A stretch of 18,888 bases of DNA from Roseiarcus sp037446355. GTDB taxonomy: Bacteria; Pseudomonadota; Alphaproteobacteria; Rhizobiales; Beijerinckiaceae. The DNA lies in the NCBI GenBank assembly GCA_037446355.1, contig JBBIIT010000057.1, forward strand, positions 1 through 18,888, written 5' to 3'. The translations under genes were made by a program, and so were the position numbers. Below the pieces are notes generated by a model, which worked only from the letters and a program-made list of their open reading frames with translations, ran no database searches and had not been told where the DNA came from. Positions 1 through 7,213 of this stretch are shown here, piece after piece. The stretch's first letter is position 1. Each line of letters starts with the position of its first letter.

Positions 1-2
1 CA

Positions 3-80
3 AGCGCGCGTATGGCCCGGACGGGTACTGGCTTTGCCGTCGCGCTTGGCGCCGAGCTCGCGCTCGTGGTCCGCCAGTGA
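3..80 (+). CDS. Possible C-terminal tail of an upstream gene (partial)
   Basis: An open frame enters from the left edge and ends at the TGA at 78-80. It gives about 25 residues, including the hydrophobic run GTGFAVALGAELALVV, which could be the last membrane-like segment of a protein encoded to the left. The fragment is too short to identify. The other frames and the minus strand across this stretch are also open, so coding is not proven. From 81 to 200 I see only the leader of the next gene, with a small inverted repeat around 164-181. Confidence 0.22.
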   Translation, partial: SARMARTGTGFAVALGAELALVVRQ

Positions 81-200
81 CGACGCGACCCGCCAATTTT
101 TGGAGGATCGTCACGAGACGGTCGCGATAACGTTACGGGGGCTCGACATAGTTCGCCGCTGCACGCTCGCCGACGCGAGCGCTTGCAAAGGGGGCTTGCC

Positions 201-1892
201 ATGGATTTCAGAAATTCGCACGGGCGGAACGTCCGCCATTTTCTCGAAACGAGCGTCAGCGCGACGACGGTGTTGCTGTGCCTTTCCCTCGCGCCGTCCG
301 CTCTGGCCGATGAAGACCGCGACGGTCTTCAACCCGACAACATTCTCGTCAGCAAGGTGGTTTACGACAACAACGTCAACAACGTGATCGCAGGCGCCAC
401 CCAGTTGCCGCCCGGCTGCGTCGGCGCGGCCTGTGTAACCGCGACCGCGAACGGCGCGTTCCCCATGGTGTTCAACAACGCCTTGGTGGACGGCAGTTTC
501 GGCATCACGGCGAAAATCGTGCTGGATCAACTCGCGCGCGACGGCCGCTGGATCAGCTCGCTGGAAGTGCCTAACAACTCGCAGCGCGAAATCGGCGCGA
601 ACTCCGATCAGATGGTCGGCAGCTTCTCGTCGAAGTCCGAACTGGCGCTCAATCTCTCGGCCGATCGCCGCTTCGTGACGTTTACCGGCTATCTCACAGA
701 TGTCGACGCGCTCGACGTCTCCAACTCCAATACGCCCGGTGTGATCGACCCGACCAATCCGGTTTCGGCAAGCTATTATCGCTTGATCGCACGGTTGGAT
801 CGCCGCGGCCGGTTCGAGTTCACGAAATCCAACGCCTACAGCGGCAACAACGGCCGCGCGGCATATCTCAACAACAGTGGCGGCAAGAGCCTCGTTTATG
901 CTTCGGGCAACGCCGGCAACGGCGCCAACCCGCAACCGGCAGGCGTCGTATTGGGAGCGGGCGCGCAGATCCTCACCGCCGAGCGCCAGCCCCTCGCCGC
1001 GCAGGCCGACCCCGGCTTGCCGACGCCGGTCGGAAGCTTCAATATCACCCAGCTCGGCGACAAGGCCGACAAAACGGGCAAGGACACCAATTTCCGCGGC
1101 CTCACCGTCTACAACGACGTCATCTATCTAACCAAGGGCAGCGGCGGAAACGGCGTCAACACCGTCTATTTCATCGACACCTCAGGTCTCGACGCCACCG
1201 GCAAGCCGCTCGCTTGTCCGAGCGGATCCGGACTGCCAGCGCCCGGCGCGAAATTGCCGACGGCGCCGATTTCGTACGACCCGACGCAACTCGCCGCCAA
1301 GGGCGTCTATCCCTATAATATGTGCATTCTCGCGGGATTCCCGACCACGCTCGCCAAGACCGCGACCGCATTCCCGTTCGGCATGTGGTTCGCGAACCCG
1401 ACGACGCTCTATGTCACGGACGAAGGCAACGGCGCCGCCACCTTCGCGGCCGGCGTTTACACCGACGCAGCCGCGCAGACGATCGCCGGCCTTCAAAAGT
1501 GGGTGCTGAACCCGACTTCGAAGCAGTGGACGCTCGCTTATGTCCTCACGGCGGGGTTGAACCTTGGCGCCCCCTACTCCGTCGAGAACTACCCGCTCGG
1601 AACCAATGCCGCCACCAAAGCGCCCTGGTCGCCCGCCACCGACGGCCTGCGCAACGTCACTGGGCGCGTCAACCACGACAACACGGCCACGATCTACGCG
1701 ATCACCTCCACCGTGAGCGGCAGCGGCGATCAGGGCGCCGACCCGAACGAACTGGTCGCGATCACAGACGACGTTGCCGCGACCGCCCTGCCGGCCGGCG
1801 AAGTTTTCCGCGTGATGAAGACGGCCCGCTTTGGCGAAGCCCTGCGCGGCGTCTCGTTGACACCGGAGTCTGCGTTCAACGACCGGCGCTGA
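201..1892 (+). CDS. Secreted protein of unknown function
   Basis: This encodes 563 residues. I chose the ATG at 201 because a purine-rich ribosome site (AAAGGGGG, 187-194) sits about 6 bases upstream; a TTG at 183 would add only six residues and lose that spacing. Residues 1-36 look like a signal peptide: a polar, basic start, a hydrophobic core (residues about 18-32) and an A-L-A/D-E cleavage site, so the product should be periplasmic or extracellular. The mature part is rich in Asn, Gly, Ala and Thr. It has repeated strand-like stretches such as FPFGMWFANPTTLYVTDEG and GLTVYNDVIYLTKG, which suggest a beta-propeller-like fold. Four cysteines of the mature part fall at a C-x5-C pair near the N-terminus and at two later single sites. 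There is no membrane anchor after the signal. The function is unknown. It is transcribed alone and closed by a strong terminator. Confidence 0.85.
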   Translation: MDFRNSHGRNVRHFLETSVSATTVLLCLSLAPSALADEDRDGLQPDNILVSKVVYDNNVNNVIAGATQLPPGCVGAACVTATANGAFPMVFNNALVDGSFGITAKIVLDQLARDGRWISSLEVPNNSQREIGANSDQMVGSFSSKSELALNLSADRRFVTFTGYLTDVDALDVSNSNTPGVIDPTNPVSASYYRLIARLDRRGRFEFTKSNAYSGNNGRAAYLNNSGGKSLVYASGNAGNGANPQPAGVVLGAGAQILTAERQPLAAQADPGLPTPVGSFNITQLGDKADKTGKDTNFRGLTVYNDVIYLTKGSGGNGVNTVYFIDTSGLDATGKPLACPSGSGLPAPGAKLPTAPISYDPTQLAAKGVYPYNMCILAGFPTTLAKTATAFPFGMWFANPTTLYVTDEGNGAATFAAGVYTDAAAQTIAGLQKWVLNPTSKQWTLAYVLTAGLNLGAPYSVENYPLGTNAATKAPWSPATDGLRNVTGRVNHDNTATIYAITSTVSGSGDQGADPNELVAITDDVAATALPAGEVFRVMKTARFGEALRGVSLTPESAFNDRR

Positions 1893-1960
1893 CAACATTG
1901 CGAGGCGGCGGCGCGAATCGCTCGTCCGCGGACATCGCAGGTCGCCGTCCCATGTCCTTT

Positions 1961-1993
1961 GCCTCGCCCGCGTTCGCGCCGGCGGGGCATTTT
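1961..1993 (+). terminator. Rho-independent terminator of the secreted-protein gene
   Basis: The hairpin pairs GCCTCGCC (1961-1968) with GGCGGGGC (1981-1988), including one G-U pair. After a C-C mismatch, three more pairs (1970-1972 with 1977-1979) close a TTCG tetraloop (1973-1976). The run ATTTT follows at 1989-1993. It lies 68 bases past the stop codon at 1892. Confidence 0.72.
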
Positions 1994-2228
1994 AATAAGG
2001 ACCCGGCTATCGCCTCGGTCGGCAAAAGAACCTGGATGGGCGGCGCGTTCGCGGCTATCGTCGCGATGGCAAAGTGACGAGCGCGCCGGTGATTCGAAAT
2101 GGCCCGCGCCGGGTTTCAACTGTCCTCGAGCGCAATCTCTTCGTGACTGGGACATTGCTGACAGCGCGTCAAAACAAGCCAATCTGCATTTTCTCCACAG
2201 CCACGCGTACTGGCGATGAGGGAGGAAC
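1994..2228. other. Non-coding stretch, no feature recognised
   Basis: Between the terminator and the broken reading frame at 2229, no frame gives a credible protein and I see no convincing promoter or RNA gene. A short ATG-initiated frame at 1951-2077 lacks a ribosome site and resembles nothing known to me. Confidence 0.5.
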
Positions 2229-2420
2229 ATACCCGTCGTTGCAGATTATACCGCGCTCCCTGGCGGCAATTACTGGATCGGAATCGAGCTAGTCGGCGAG
2301 CCGATTGTACTCTCATTTTCCTTCCCGACCGCCGCGCCGAATCGCGACCCGACAGCTCCTGACATTTCGGCTGCGGCCGAGCGAGACGCGGTCATTCAGG
2401 AAGCGCGCTTGCGCATGCTG
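2229..2420 (+). pseudogene. N-terminal remnant of a type I-secreted, M10/serralysin-like protein
   Basis: The frame starting at 2229 reads as natural protein for about 60 residues, including ADYTALPGGNYWIGIELVG, then IVLSFSFPTAAP and AERDAVIQEARLRML. This pattern (short DYTALL-like opening, Y/W-G, a T/S-x-SFPT strand, then an acidic helix with ER-AV) is what I associate with the start of RTX-type, type I-secreted metallopeptidase-like proteins, which lack an N-terminal signal. The strong ribosome site GGGAGGA (2220-2226) is followed by ATA where a start codon would be expected, and no ATG, GTG or TTG follows in frame until the helix. The protein-like signal ends where the convergent membrane-protein gene begins at 2422. 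Beyond that point the open frame is only antisense to that gene. No catalytic HExxH or calcium-binding repeats are left. I read it as a 5'-end relic; the family call rests on pattern memory. Confidence 0.5.
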
Positions 2421-2421
2421 G

Positions 2422-3123
2422 CTACCGCCGCGGCAGCACGAAGAACGAAATCAATCCCTGCGCAAGCCAATAAGTCGGCAGCACGCCGAGCTTCAGCGTC
2501 GGGTTGGCGCCGGCGAAAGTCGTCAGCGCCAGCAAGCTGTCGGAAGCGACGAAGAATAGCGCGCCGAGCGCGACGAGGCCTGCCGCGCGATCTCGCGATT
2601 GCGAATATCTCCCGAGCGCTTGGGCGGCCATCGTCGAGATGACCGCGAGATAAGCGACCACGGGAAGTTTAAGGCCGGCGTCGAGATGCGGCCACAAATA
2701 GGCGAGCATCGCCAGCGCGTAGGCCGCGACCAGCGCCGCCCCGACCTTCGAAGCTAGAAACCTCGCGTCGCGCAAGAATAACCTGACGTAAATGAGATGC
2801 GCGACGAGAAATGCGACGAGGCCGGCGACGAAGAGATCGTCGCGAAGCAGCAGCGCGTCGCCAATCAACGAAGCGAAAAGGGCCGCGAACAGAAGGTCGC
2901 GCGCCTTCGGCTCGCCGCCGCGTGGGAGCACCGCTAACGCCGACAGCGCCGTCGCCGCCGGTTTGGCGACGATGAACACGGCGCGCCATTCATGCGCGGA
3001 AACGGCGATGGCGAAAGCCGCCGCGATGGCGAACAGGGCTTCGAGCGCCGATATGCTCAACGCCAGCCAGGCCCAGAGCGCCCAGAGCGCGACGACGGCG
3101 GCGACCAAATCGATGGCGATCAA
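2422..3123 (-). CDS. YhhN/TMEM86 family membrane protein (lysoplasmalogenase-like)
   Basis: This encodes 233 very hydrophobic residues with about eight membrane segments. Family hallmarks are visible in order: KPAATAL (about residue 54), SLIGDALLL with its Asp (about 85), FLVAHLIYV with its His (about 103), VVAYLAVISTMAA, a second membrane Asp in FFVASDSLLAL, and TYWLAQGLI near the C-terminus. YhhN/TMEM86 proteins include lysoplasmalogenases that cleave the vinyl-ether bond of lysoplasmalogens; the substrate of most bacterial members is not established. The start is a TTG at 3121-3123 with AGGGGA about 4 bases upstream; there is no nearby ATG. It lies 42 bases downstream of the TetR regulator and is probably co-transcribed with it. 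The gene converges on the pseudogene remnant at 2229-2420. Confidence 0.85.
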   Translation of the reverse strand: MIAIDLVAAVVALWALWAWLALSISALEALFAIAAAFAIAVSAHEWRAVFIVAKPAATALSALAVLPRGGEPKARDLLFAALFASLIGDALLLRDDLFVAGLVAFLVAHLIYVRLFLRDARFLASKVGAALVAAYALAMLAYLWPHLDAGLKLPVVAYLAVISTMAAQALGRYSQSRDRAAGLVALGALFFVASDSLLALTTFAGANPTLKLGVLPTYWLAQGLISFFVLPRR

Positions 3124-3165
3124 GACGTCCCCTACCTGGCCAGCGGCCGCGGCCCTCGGCGCATC

Positions 3166-3741
3166 CTAGGACGGATCGCGCGGCGCCGCGAGCCATCCCA
3201 CCGATAAAGCGCGCGCGAAGCCCTCGTCGAGCGGTTCGGCGAGAATGACACGACCGATGATCGCGCCCTCGACCGCCTCGACAACGCGCGCGCGCGCCGT
3301 GACTTCGGGAAACGCGCGCGCCAGCGCGACGGTCAGGGCCGCCGCGCGCGGATCGAGAAAATCGCGCCGCAACGCCGATAGCAAATCCGGGTCGTCGACC
3401 GCTTCGGCCAGAAGGCCCCGCAGCGCGTCGGCGAACGGACGCAGCGCCGCGAAGTCGGCGATGAGGTACTTTTCGATTTCGCCGGCGCGCTGGGCTGTTT
3501 CGCGCGGCCGGTCGATGCGTTCGCGCGCTTTCGCGACGAAGGCCTCCAGCACCAGCCGACTCTTGCTCGGCCACCAGCGATAGACCGTCTGCTTGCCCGC
3601 GCCCGCGGCCCTCGCGATCGCCTCAAGGGTGACGGCCCCATACCCGCGCTCGCTCACCTGCCAATAGGCGGCGTCGAGCAAAGCGGCGCGACTCGCCTCG
3701 CTGCGAGGGCGTCCCGGCGGGGATTTCGGCGATTCGGGCAT
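3166..3741 (-). CDS. TetR/AcrR family transcriptional regulator
   Basis: This encodes 191 residues. The N-terminal DNA-binding domain is typical: a GRPR-S basic start (residues 10-14), a first helix ALLDAAYWQVSERGYGAVTL, and a helix-turn-helix at about 38-57 (IARAAGAGKQTVYRWWPSKS). The rest is an all-helical ligand/dimer domain whose ligand I cannot name. The start ATG at 3739-3741 has no obvious ribosome site. It is the first gene of a likely two-gene unit with the YhhN-type membrane protein. A perfect palindrome with an extra half-site lies upstream (3765-3804), which suggests autoregulation. TetR proteins usually repress and are released by a small ligand; here the natural guess is a lipid or hydrophobic compound, by association only. 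Confidence 0.9.
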   Translation of the reverse strand: MPESPKSPPGRPRSEASRAALLDAAYWQVSERGYGAVTLEAIARAAGAGKQTVYRWWPSKSRLVLEAFVAKARERIDRPRETAQRAGEIEKYLIADFAALRPFADALRGLLAEAVDDPDLLSALRRDFLDPRAAALTVALARAFPEVTARARVVEAVEGAIIGRVILAEPLDEGFARALSVGWLAAPRDPS

Positions 3742-3764
3742 GTTTCAGACTAGCGCGGATTTTT

Positions 3765-3804
3765 GGAACCGCAAGTCTCGTAACGAATGGGAACCGACGG
3801 TTCC
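3765..3804. promoter_or_regulatory. Candidate TetR operator: palindrome plus half-site
   Basis: GGAACCGACGGTTCC at 3790-3804 is a perfect inverted repeat of 6 bases with a 3-base centre. The same half-site GGAACC recurs at 3765-3770. The two lie 24 and 49 bases upstream of the TetR start codon, in the only sizeable non-coding gap on this side of the gene. A TATAAT at 3875-3880 on the plus strand has no matching -35 or downstream gene. Assignment to this TetR protein is inferred from position and symmetry. Confidence 0.45.
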
Positions 3805-3930
3805 GAAATCGTGAACTTTAGTAAGCCGCTGATTTTACTTGCGTGCGCGGAGGGTCGGAATCGACCGCCGCGGATATAATGCCGCGTTTCGCCGATTGGC
3901 GGCGTAAAACGCTACGACGAGGTGAATCCG

Positions 3931-3960
3931 AAATTAAGCCGCGCGCTCAGGCCGCGCGGC
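3931..3960 (-). terminator. Rho-independent terminator overlapping the end of the methyltransferase-like gene
   Basis: GCCGCGCG (3938-3945) is the exact reverse complement of CGCGCGGC (3953-3960), with a 7-base loop. Read on the minus strand, TTAATTT follows the stem (3937 down to 3931). The stop codon at 3947-3949 lies in the loop, so the hairpin closes the gene itself. The T-tract is short and interrupted by AA. It would end the long minus-strand run that begins at lepB. Confidence 0.55.
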
Positions 3961-4444
3961 GGAACGAGCCGGCGCCGATCCAACGGTGCGTGCGGGCGGA
4001 ATAGCGCGCCCAGTCCGCGCCGAACTTCAGCGCCAGATGCGCCTCCTCGCGCCGGATCGCGAGCGCTTGGGTCGCGGCGGCGGCAAGAAGCGCCGCGATG
4101 ACGAACCATAGCGAGTCGAGCCCGACTCCGACGCCGACAATCGCAACCGTGTTGCCGAGATAGATCGGATTTCGCGAGAACGCGAACGGCCCGTAATCGA
4201 CGAGCCGGTCCGCGGCGCGATTGGGCAGGATGTTGGTGCGCGCGCGGAACATCGTCGCCATCGCCCAGAAATCGAGGCCCAGGCCTATCGCCAGCAACGC
4301 CAGCCCGAGGGCGCGCCCATTCGTCGCAAGACCCACGCCGCAGGGCGCGGCGCGCTGGATCAGATACGCCGCTACGATCGCCGCGCCATAGAGGACCGGC
4401 GGCCAGGGAAATCGGTTCGGCCGTTTGCTGAAATCGATCGCCAT
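3947..4444 (-). CDS. Isoprenylcysteine/phospholipid methyltransferase-like membrane protein
   Basis: This encodes 165 residues with four to five membrane segments. The C-terminal half carries the family signature: NILPNRAADRLVDYGPF leading to the core YGPFAFSRNPIYLG (84-97), then a cytosolic tail with the REE motif (132-134) and FGADWARYSARTHRWI, which matches the usual E-x-x-L...YG-Y-R-RW arrangement. ICMT/PEMT-fold enzymes transfer a methyl group from S-adenosylmethionine to prenyl-cysteine, phospholipid or small isoprenoid-like acceptors; bacterial members are mostly of unknown substrate. The ATG at 4442-4444 lies 17 bases after the molybdopterin-subunit gene, so the two are likely co-transcribed. 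It is the last gene before the terminator at 3931-3960. Confidence 0.82.
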   Translation of the reverse strand: MAIDFSKRPNRFPWPPVLYGAAIVAAYLIQRAAPCGVGLATNGRALGLALLAIGLGLDFWAMATMFRARTNILPNRAADRLVDYGPFAFSRNPIYLGNTVAIVGVGVGLDSLWFVIAALLAAAATQALAIRREEAHLALKFGADWARYSARTHRWIGAGSFRRAA

Positions 4445-4461
4445 GCGCGCGCCTTGCCTCT

Positions 4462-6702
4462 TCAGGCCGTGAACCCCTGGTCGATCAGCGGCAGCGATCG
4501 TATCCGCTTGCCGGTCACCTTGTGAATCGCGTTGGCGAGCGCCGGCGCGAGCGGTGGCAGGCCGGGTTCGCCGACGCCGCCGGGCGGCTCCGAACTTTCA
4601 ACGATATGCACTTCGATGCGCGGAGCCTGCGCCATATGGACGACGGCGTAGTCGGGAAAATTGCTCTGCTCGACGCGGCCGTTCCTGAGCGTGATTTTGC
4701 CGAACAGCGCCGCCGAAAGGCCATAGACGATTGCGCCCTCGATCTGCGCGCGCACGACGTCGGGATTGACGACCGTGCCGCAATCCACGGCGGCGACGAC
4801 ACGCTCGACTTTCAAGGCGCCGTTGTCGCCGACGCTCACCTCGACGACTTCGGCGACCGCGCTCTGGAACGAGGTATGGATGGCGACCCCCCGCCCGCGC
4901 CCCGCAGGCGTCTTGTCGCGATAGCCCGACTTCTGCGCGACGAGTTTCAAGAGCGCGATCAGGCGCGGCTGCTGTTCGAGCATTGCGAGGCGGAAATCGA
5001 GTGGATCGGCGCCGGCCGCTTCGGCCATCTCGTCGATGAAACTCTCCTTGGCGAAGGCAGTGAGGGAATGGCCAACCGAACGCCAGTTGCCGACCGGAAC
5101 CGCGTTGGAGATCGTCGCGACTTCCGCGCGCGTGTTGGGGATCGCGTAAGGCAAACCCACCGTGCCCTCGAACTGCGTGAAATCGGGGCCGATCCAGGTG
5201 ATCGGCGGAAAAACGCGCGCGAGGATCGACTGGCTGGCGGTGGCCAAACGCAACGCGACCGGCCTGCCCTGGGAATCGAGCCCGCCCTCCGCGCGCACCA
5301 GCGCCATCGGGCGATAGAAGTCGTGCTGGATGTCCTCCTCGCGCGACCAAAGGAGTTGCACCGGCTTGCCGACCTCCTTGGCGATCTCCACCGCCTGCAC
5401 GACGAAGTCGCTCTCCAATCGGCGACCGAAGCCGCCGCCGAGATAGGTGGTGTGCAGATTCACTTTGTCCGAGGATACGCTCGCGGCTTTTGCGGCGTCG
5501 GCGACCGTCACGCTCTGCGCCTGCGTCGGCGCCCAGATCTCGACCCGGTCGCCGACAATCTCCACCGTGCAGTTCATCGGCTCCATCGTCGCGTGGGCCA
5601 GATAAGGCAGCGAATATTCGGCCGATATTCTTTTCGTCGCGCCCGCCTGCGCGGCGGCGAAGTCGCCTTTCGCCTCGACCTTGCCTGCGGCGCCGAGAGC
5701 CGCGGCGAGCGCTTTGGCGATGCTGGGGCTGTCGGTTCCCTCCGGGCCGTCCGACCAGACGATGTCGAGCGCGGCTAGCGCGCGCTTGGCGCGCCAAGTC
5801 GTGTCGGCGACAACGGCGACGAAATCGGGCCGAGAAACCACCTTGACGATTCCCGGCATTTTCGCCGCTTTCGAATCATCGAGACGTTTCAGAGAACCTC
5901 CAAAGGCGGGGCAATTGGCGATCGCCGCAAACACCATGCCGGGCCGACGCACATCGATGCCGTATTTCGCCGCGCCGTTCACTTTGGCCGGGACATCGAC
6001 GCGCGCGACTTTCTCGGAGCCGATCAGCTTCCAAGCCTCGCGCGCCTTCAGCTCGATGTGCGCGGGCGGCGTTTCCTTCGCCGCGCTCTCGCAAAGCGCG
6101 CCAAAGCTCAGGCTGCGCTTGGTGCTCGTATGGGCGACGGCGCCATCTTCGGCCGCGCATTCCCCCACCGGGACGCCCCAGCTTTTCGCGGCGGCCTGAA
6201 TCAGCATTTGCCGCGCCGCCGCGCCGACCGCGCGGGCGCGGTCGTAACGATCAACGATAGTCGAAGAGCCGCCGGTGATCTGCTGCGTCGCCGCTTCGGC
6301 GACGAAATTGACGACGCCGCCCAAGAAGCCTCGCGGCGTCCCCATGGCGAGGCCGTGATTGGGCGAGAGCACTTCGCGGCCGACGCCGATGTTCTTGAAG
6401 TAATCCGCCGCCGGGCCCGTCTCCACTCGCATCTGATCGAGCCGACAGCCGAGTTCCTCCGCGATCAGCGTGGCGACGCCGGTGAACGCGCCCTGCCCCA
6501 TTTCCGACTGGCCGCTTCGCAGCGTTACCGACCCGTCGTGGCCGACATGCAGCCAGTCGTGCAGATAGGCGCCGTCGGCGTCGAGCGTGCCGGCGAGCGA
6601 AGGCGGCTTGCGGCTCGCGGCGTATACCCCTACGCCGACCAGGAGTCCGAGCGCGCCGCCGCCGATCAGCACCGCGCGCCGGGAAGGACGAGGGCCGCTC
6701 AT
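4462..6702 (-). CDS. Molybdopterin-binding subunit of an isoquinoline 1-oxidoreductase-type hydroxylase
   Basis: This encodes 746 residues. A twin-arginine signal (S-R-R-A-V-L, arginines 8-9, then a hydrophobic stretch to about 28) predicts export or membrane attachment in the periplasm by Tat. Molybdenum-hydroxylase large-subunit features follow in order: GQSEMGQGAFTG (64-75), the a/b-hammerhead region around VNGAAKYGIDVRRPGMVFAA (from about 241), HATMEPMNC (370-378), GGGFGRR (422-428), and GVGEPGLPPLAPA near the end with the conserved active-site Glu at 712. The length and single-chain layout fit the IorB/COG1529 Tat-dependent branch rather than cytoplasmic xanthine dehydrogenase. It hydroxylates or oxidises an N-heterocycle or aldehyde; the substrate cannot be read from sequence. 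The ATG at 6700-6702 overlaps the TGA of the iron-sulfur subunit by four bases (ATGA), which implies coupled translation. No cytochrome c partner gene is present nearby. Confidence 0.88.
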   Translation of the reverse strand: MSGPRPSRRAVLIGGGALGLLVGVGVYAASRKPPSLAGTLDADGAYLHDWLHVGHDGSVTLRSGQSEMGQGAFTGVATLIAEELGCRLDQMRVETGPAADYFKNIGVGREVLSPNHGLAMGTPRGFLGGVVNFVAEAATQQITGGSSTIVDRYDRARAVGAAARQMLIQAAAKSWGVPVGECAAEDGAVAHTSTKRSLSFGALCESAAKETPPAHIELKAREAWKLIGSEKVARVDVPAKVNGAAKYGIDVRRPGMVFAAIANCPAFGGSLKRLDDSKAAKMPGIVKVVSRPDFVAVVADTTWRAKRALAALDIVWSDGPEGTDSPSIAKALAAALGAAGKVEAKGDFAAAQAGATKRISAEYSLPYLAHATMEPMNCTVEIVGDRVEIWAPTQAQSVTVADAAKAASVSSDKVNLHTTYLGGGFGRRLESDFVVQAVEIAKEVGKPVQLLWSREEDIQHDFYRPMALVRAEGGLDSQGRPVALRLATASQSILARVFPPITWIGPDFTQFEGTVGLPYAIPNTRAEVATISNAVPVGNWRSVGHSLTAFAKESFIDEMAEAAGADPLDFRLAMLEQQPRLIALLKLVAQKSGYRDKTPAGRGRGVAIHTSFQSAVAEVVEVSVGDNGALKVERVVAAVDCGTVVNPDVVRAQIEGAIVYGLSAALFGKITLRNGRVEQSNFPDYAVVHMAQAPRIEVHIVESSEPPGGVGEPGLPPLAPALANAIHKVTGKRIRSLPLIDQGFTA

Positions 6703-7151
6703 AGCCCCGCCTCCGCCGCGCGATGGATCGCGGCGCGCACGCGCCCGTAAGTTCCGCAGCGGCAAATGTTGGTTATCGCCTCGTCGATATCGGCGTCGGT
6801 CGGCTTCGGTTTGGCTTTCAGCAGCGCGACCGCCGCCAGGATCATGCCGGACTGGCAATAGCCGCATTGGGGGACTTGTTCGGCGATCCAGGCCGACTGG
6901 ACGGGGTGCGAGCCGTCGTTCGAAAGGCCCTCGATCGTGGTAATGCTCGCGCCGTCCAACGCTTTCGCCAGCACGGAACAGGAGCGCACGGGTTCATCGC
7001 CGAGCAGCACGGTGCAGGCGCCGCAAGCCGCGACGCCGCAACCGAATTTCGTGCCTGTCAGTCCGAGATGGTCGCGGATGACCCAGAGCAGCGGCGTGTC
7101 GGGCTCGACGTCGAACTCACGCTCGACGCCATTGACGGTGATCTTGGTCAT
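6699..7151 (-). CDS. [2Fe-2S] subunit of the molybdenum hydroxylase (IorA/CoxS type)
   Basis: This encodes 150 residues, the usual size for this subunit. Cysteines 38, 43, 46 and 58 (CGVAACGAC...C) bind the plant-ferredoxin-type cluster of the N-terminal domain. Cysteines 96, 99, 130 and 132 (CGYC...CRC) bind the second cluster of the helical C-terminal domain. All eight ligands are present. It relays electrons from the molybdopterin centre of the next gene, with which it shares an ATGA stop/start overlap. There is no signal peptide, so it would be co-exported with the Tat-tagged partner, as in related enzymes. The ATG at 7149-7151 is preceded by GAGGGAG about 10 bases upstream. No separate FAD (CoxM-type) subunit is seen, as expected for the IorAB type. 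Confidence 0.92.
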   Translation of the reverse strand: MTKITVNGVEREFDVEPDTPLLWVIRDHLGLTGTKFGCGVAACGACTVLLGDEPVRSCSVLAKALDGASITTIEGLSNDGSHPVQSAWIAEQVPQCGYCQSGMILAAVALLKAKPKPTDADIDEAITNICRCGTYGRVRAAIHRAAEAGL

Positions 7152-7213
7152 TTACGAGACTCCCTCGCGACCTGCCTTGAACCGAGAGGCTAGCACGTTG
7201 GGAAGCCGGAAGG

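Noticed and set aside
111..935. Minus-strand open frame of 274 codons across the start of the secreted-protein gene
   Set aside because: It is antisense to a gene with signal peptide, ribosome site and terminator; its His/Arg-rich product resembles no family.
1930..1957. Inverted repeat GGACAT/ATGTCC just after the secreted-protein gene
   Set aside because: It has a short stem and long loop with only TTT after it; the much stronger TTCG-loop hairpin at 1961-1993 explains termination.
1951..2077. Short ATG-initiated frame after the secreted-protein gene
   Set aside because: There is no ribosome site, it overlaps the terminator hairpin, and its product is not recognisable.
3875..3880. TATAAT on the plus strand as a promoter
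   Set aside because: There is no -35 at proper spacing and no plus-strand gene downstream.
4522..5778. Long plus-strand open frame of 418 codons opposite the molybdopterin-subunit gene
   Set aside because: It is antisense to a gene with clear catalytic motifs, is rich in Arg/His/Asp as expected for a complementary-frame shadow in GC-rich DNA, and has no ribosome site.
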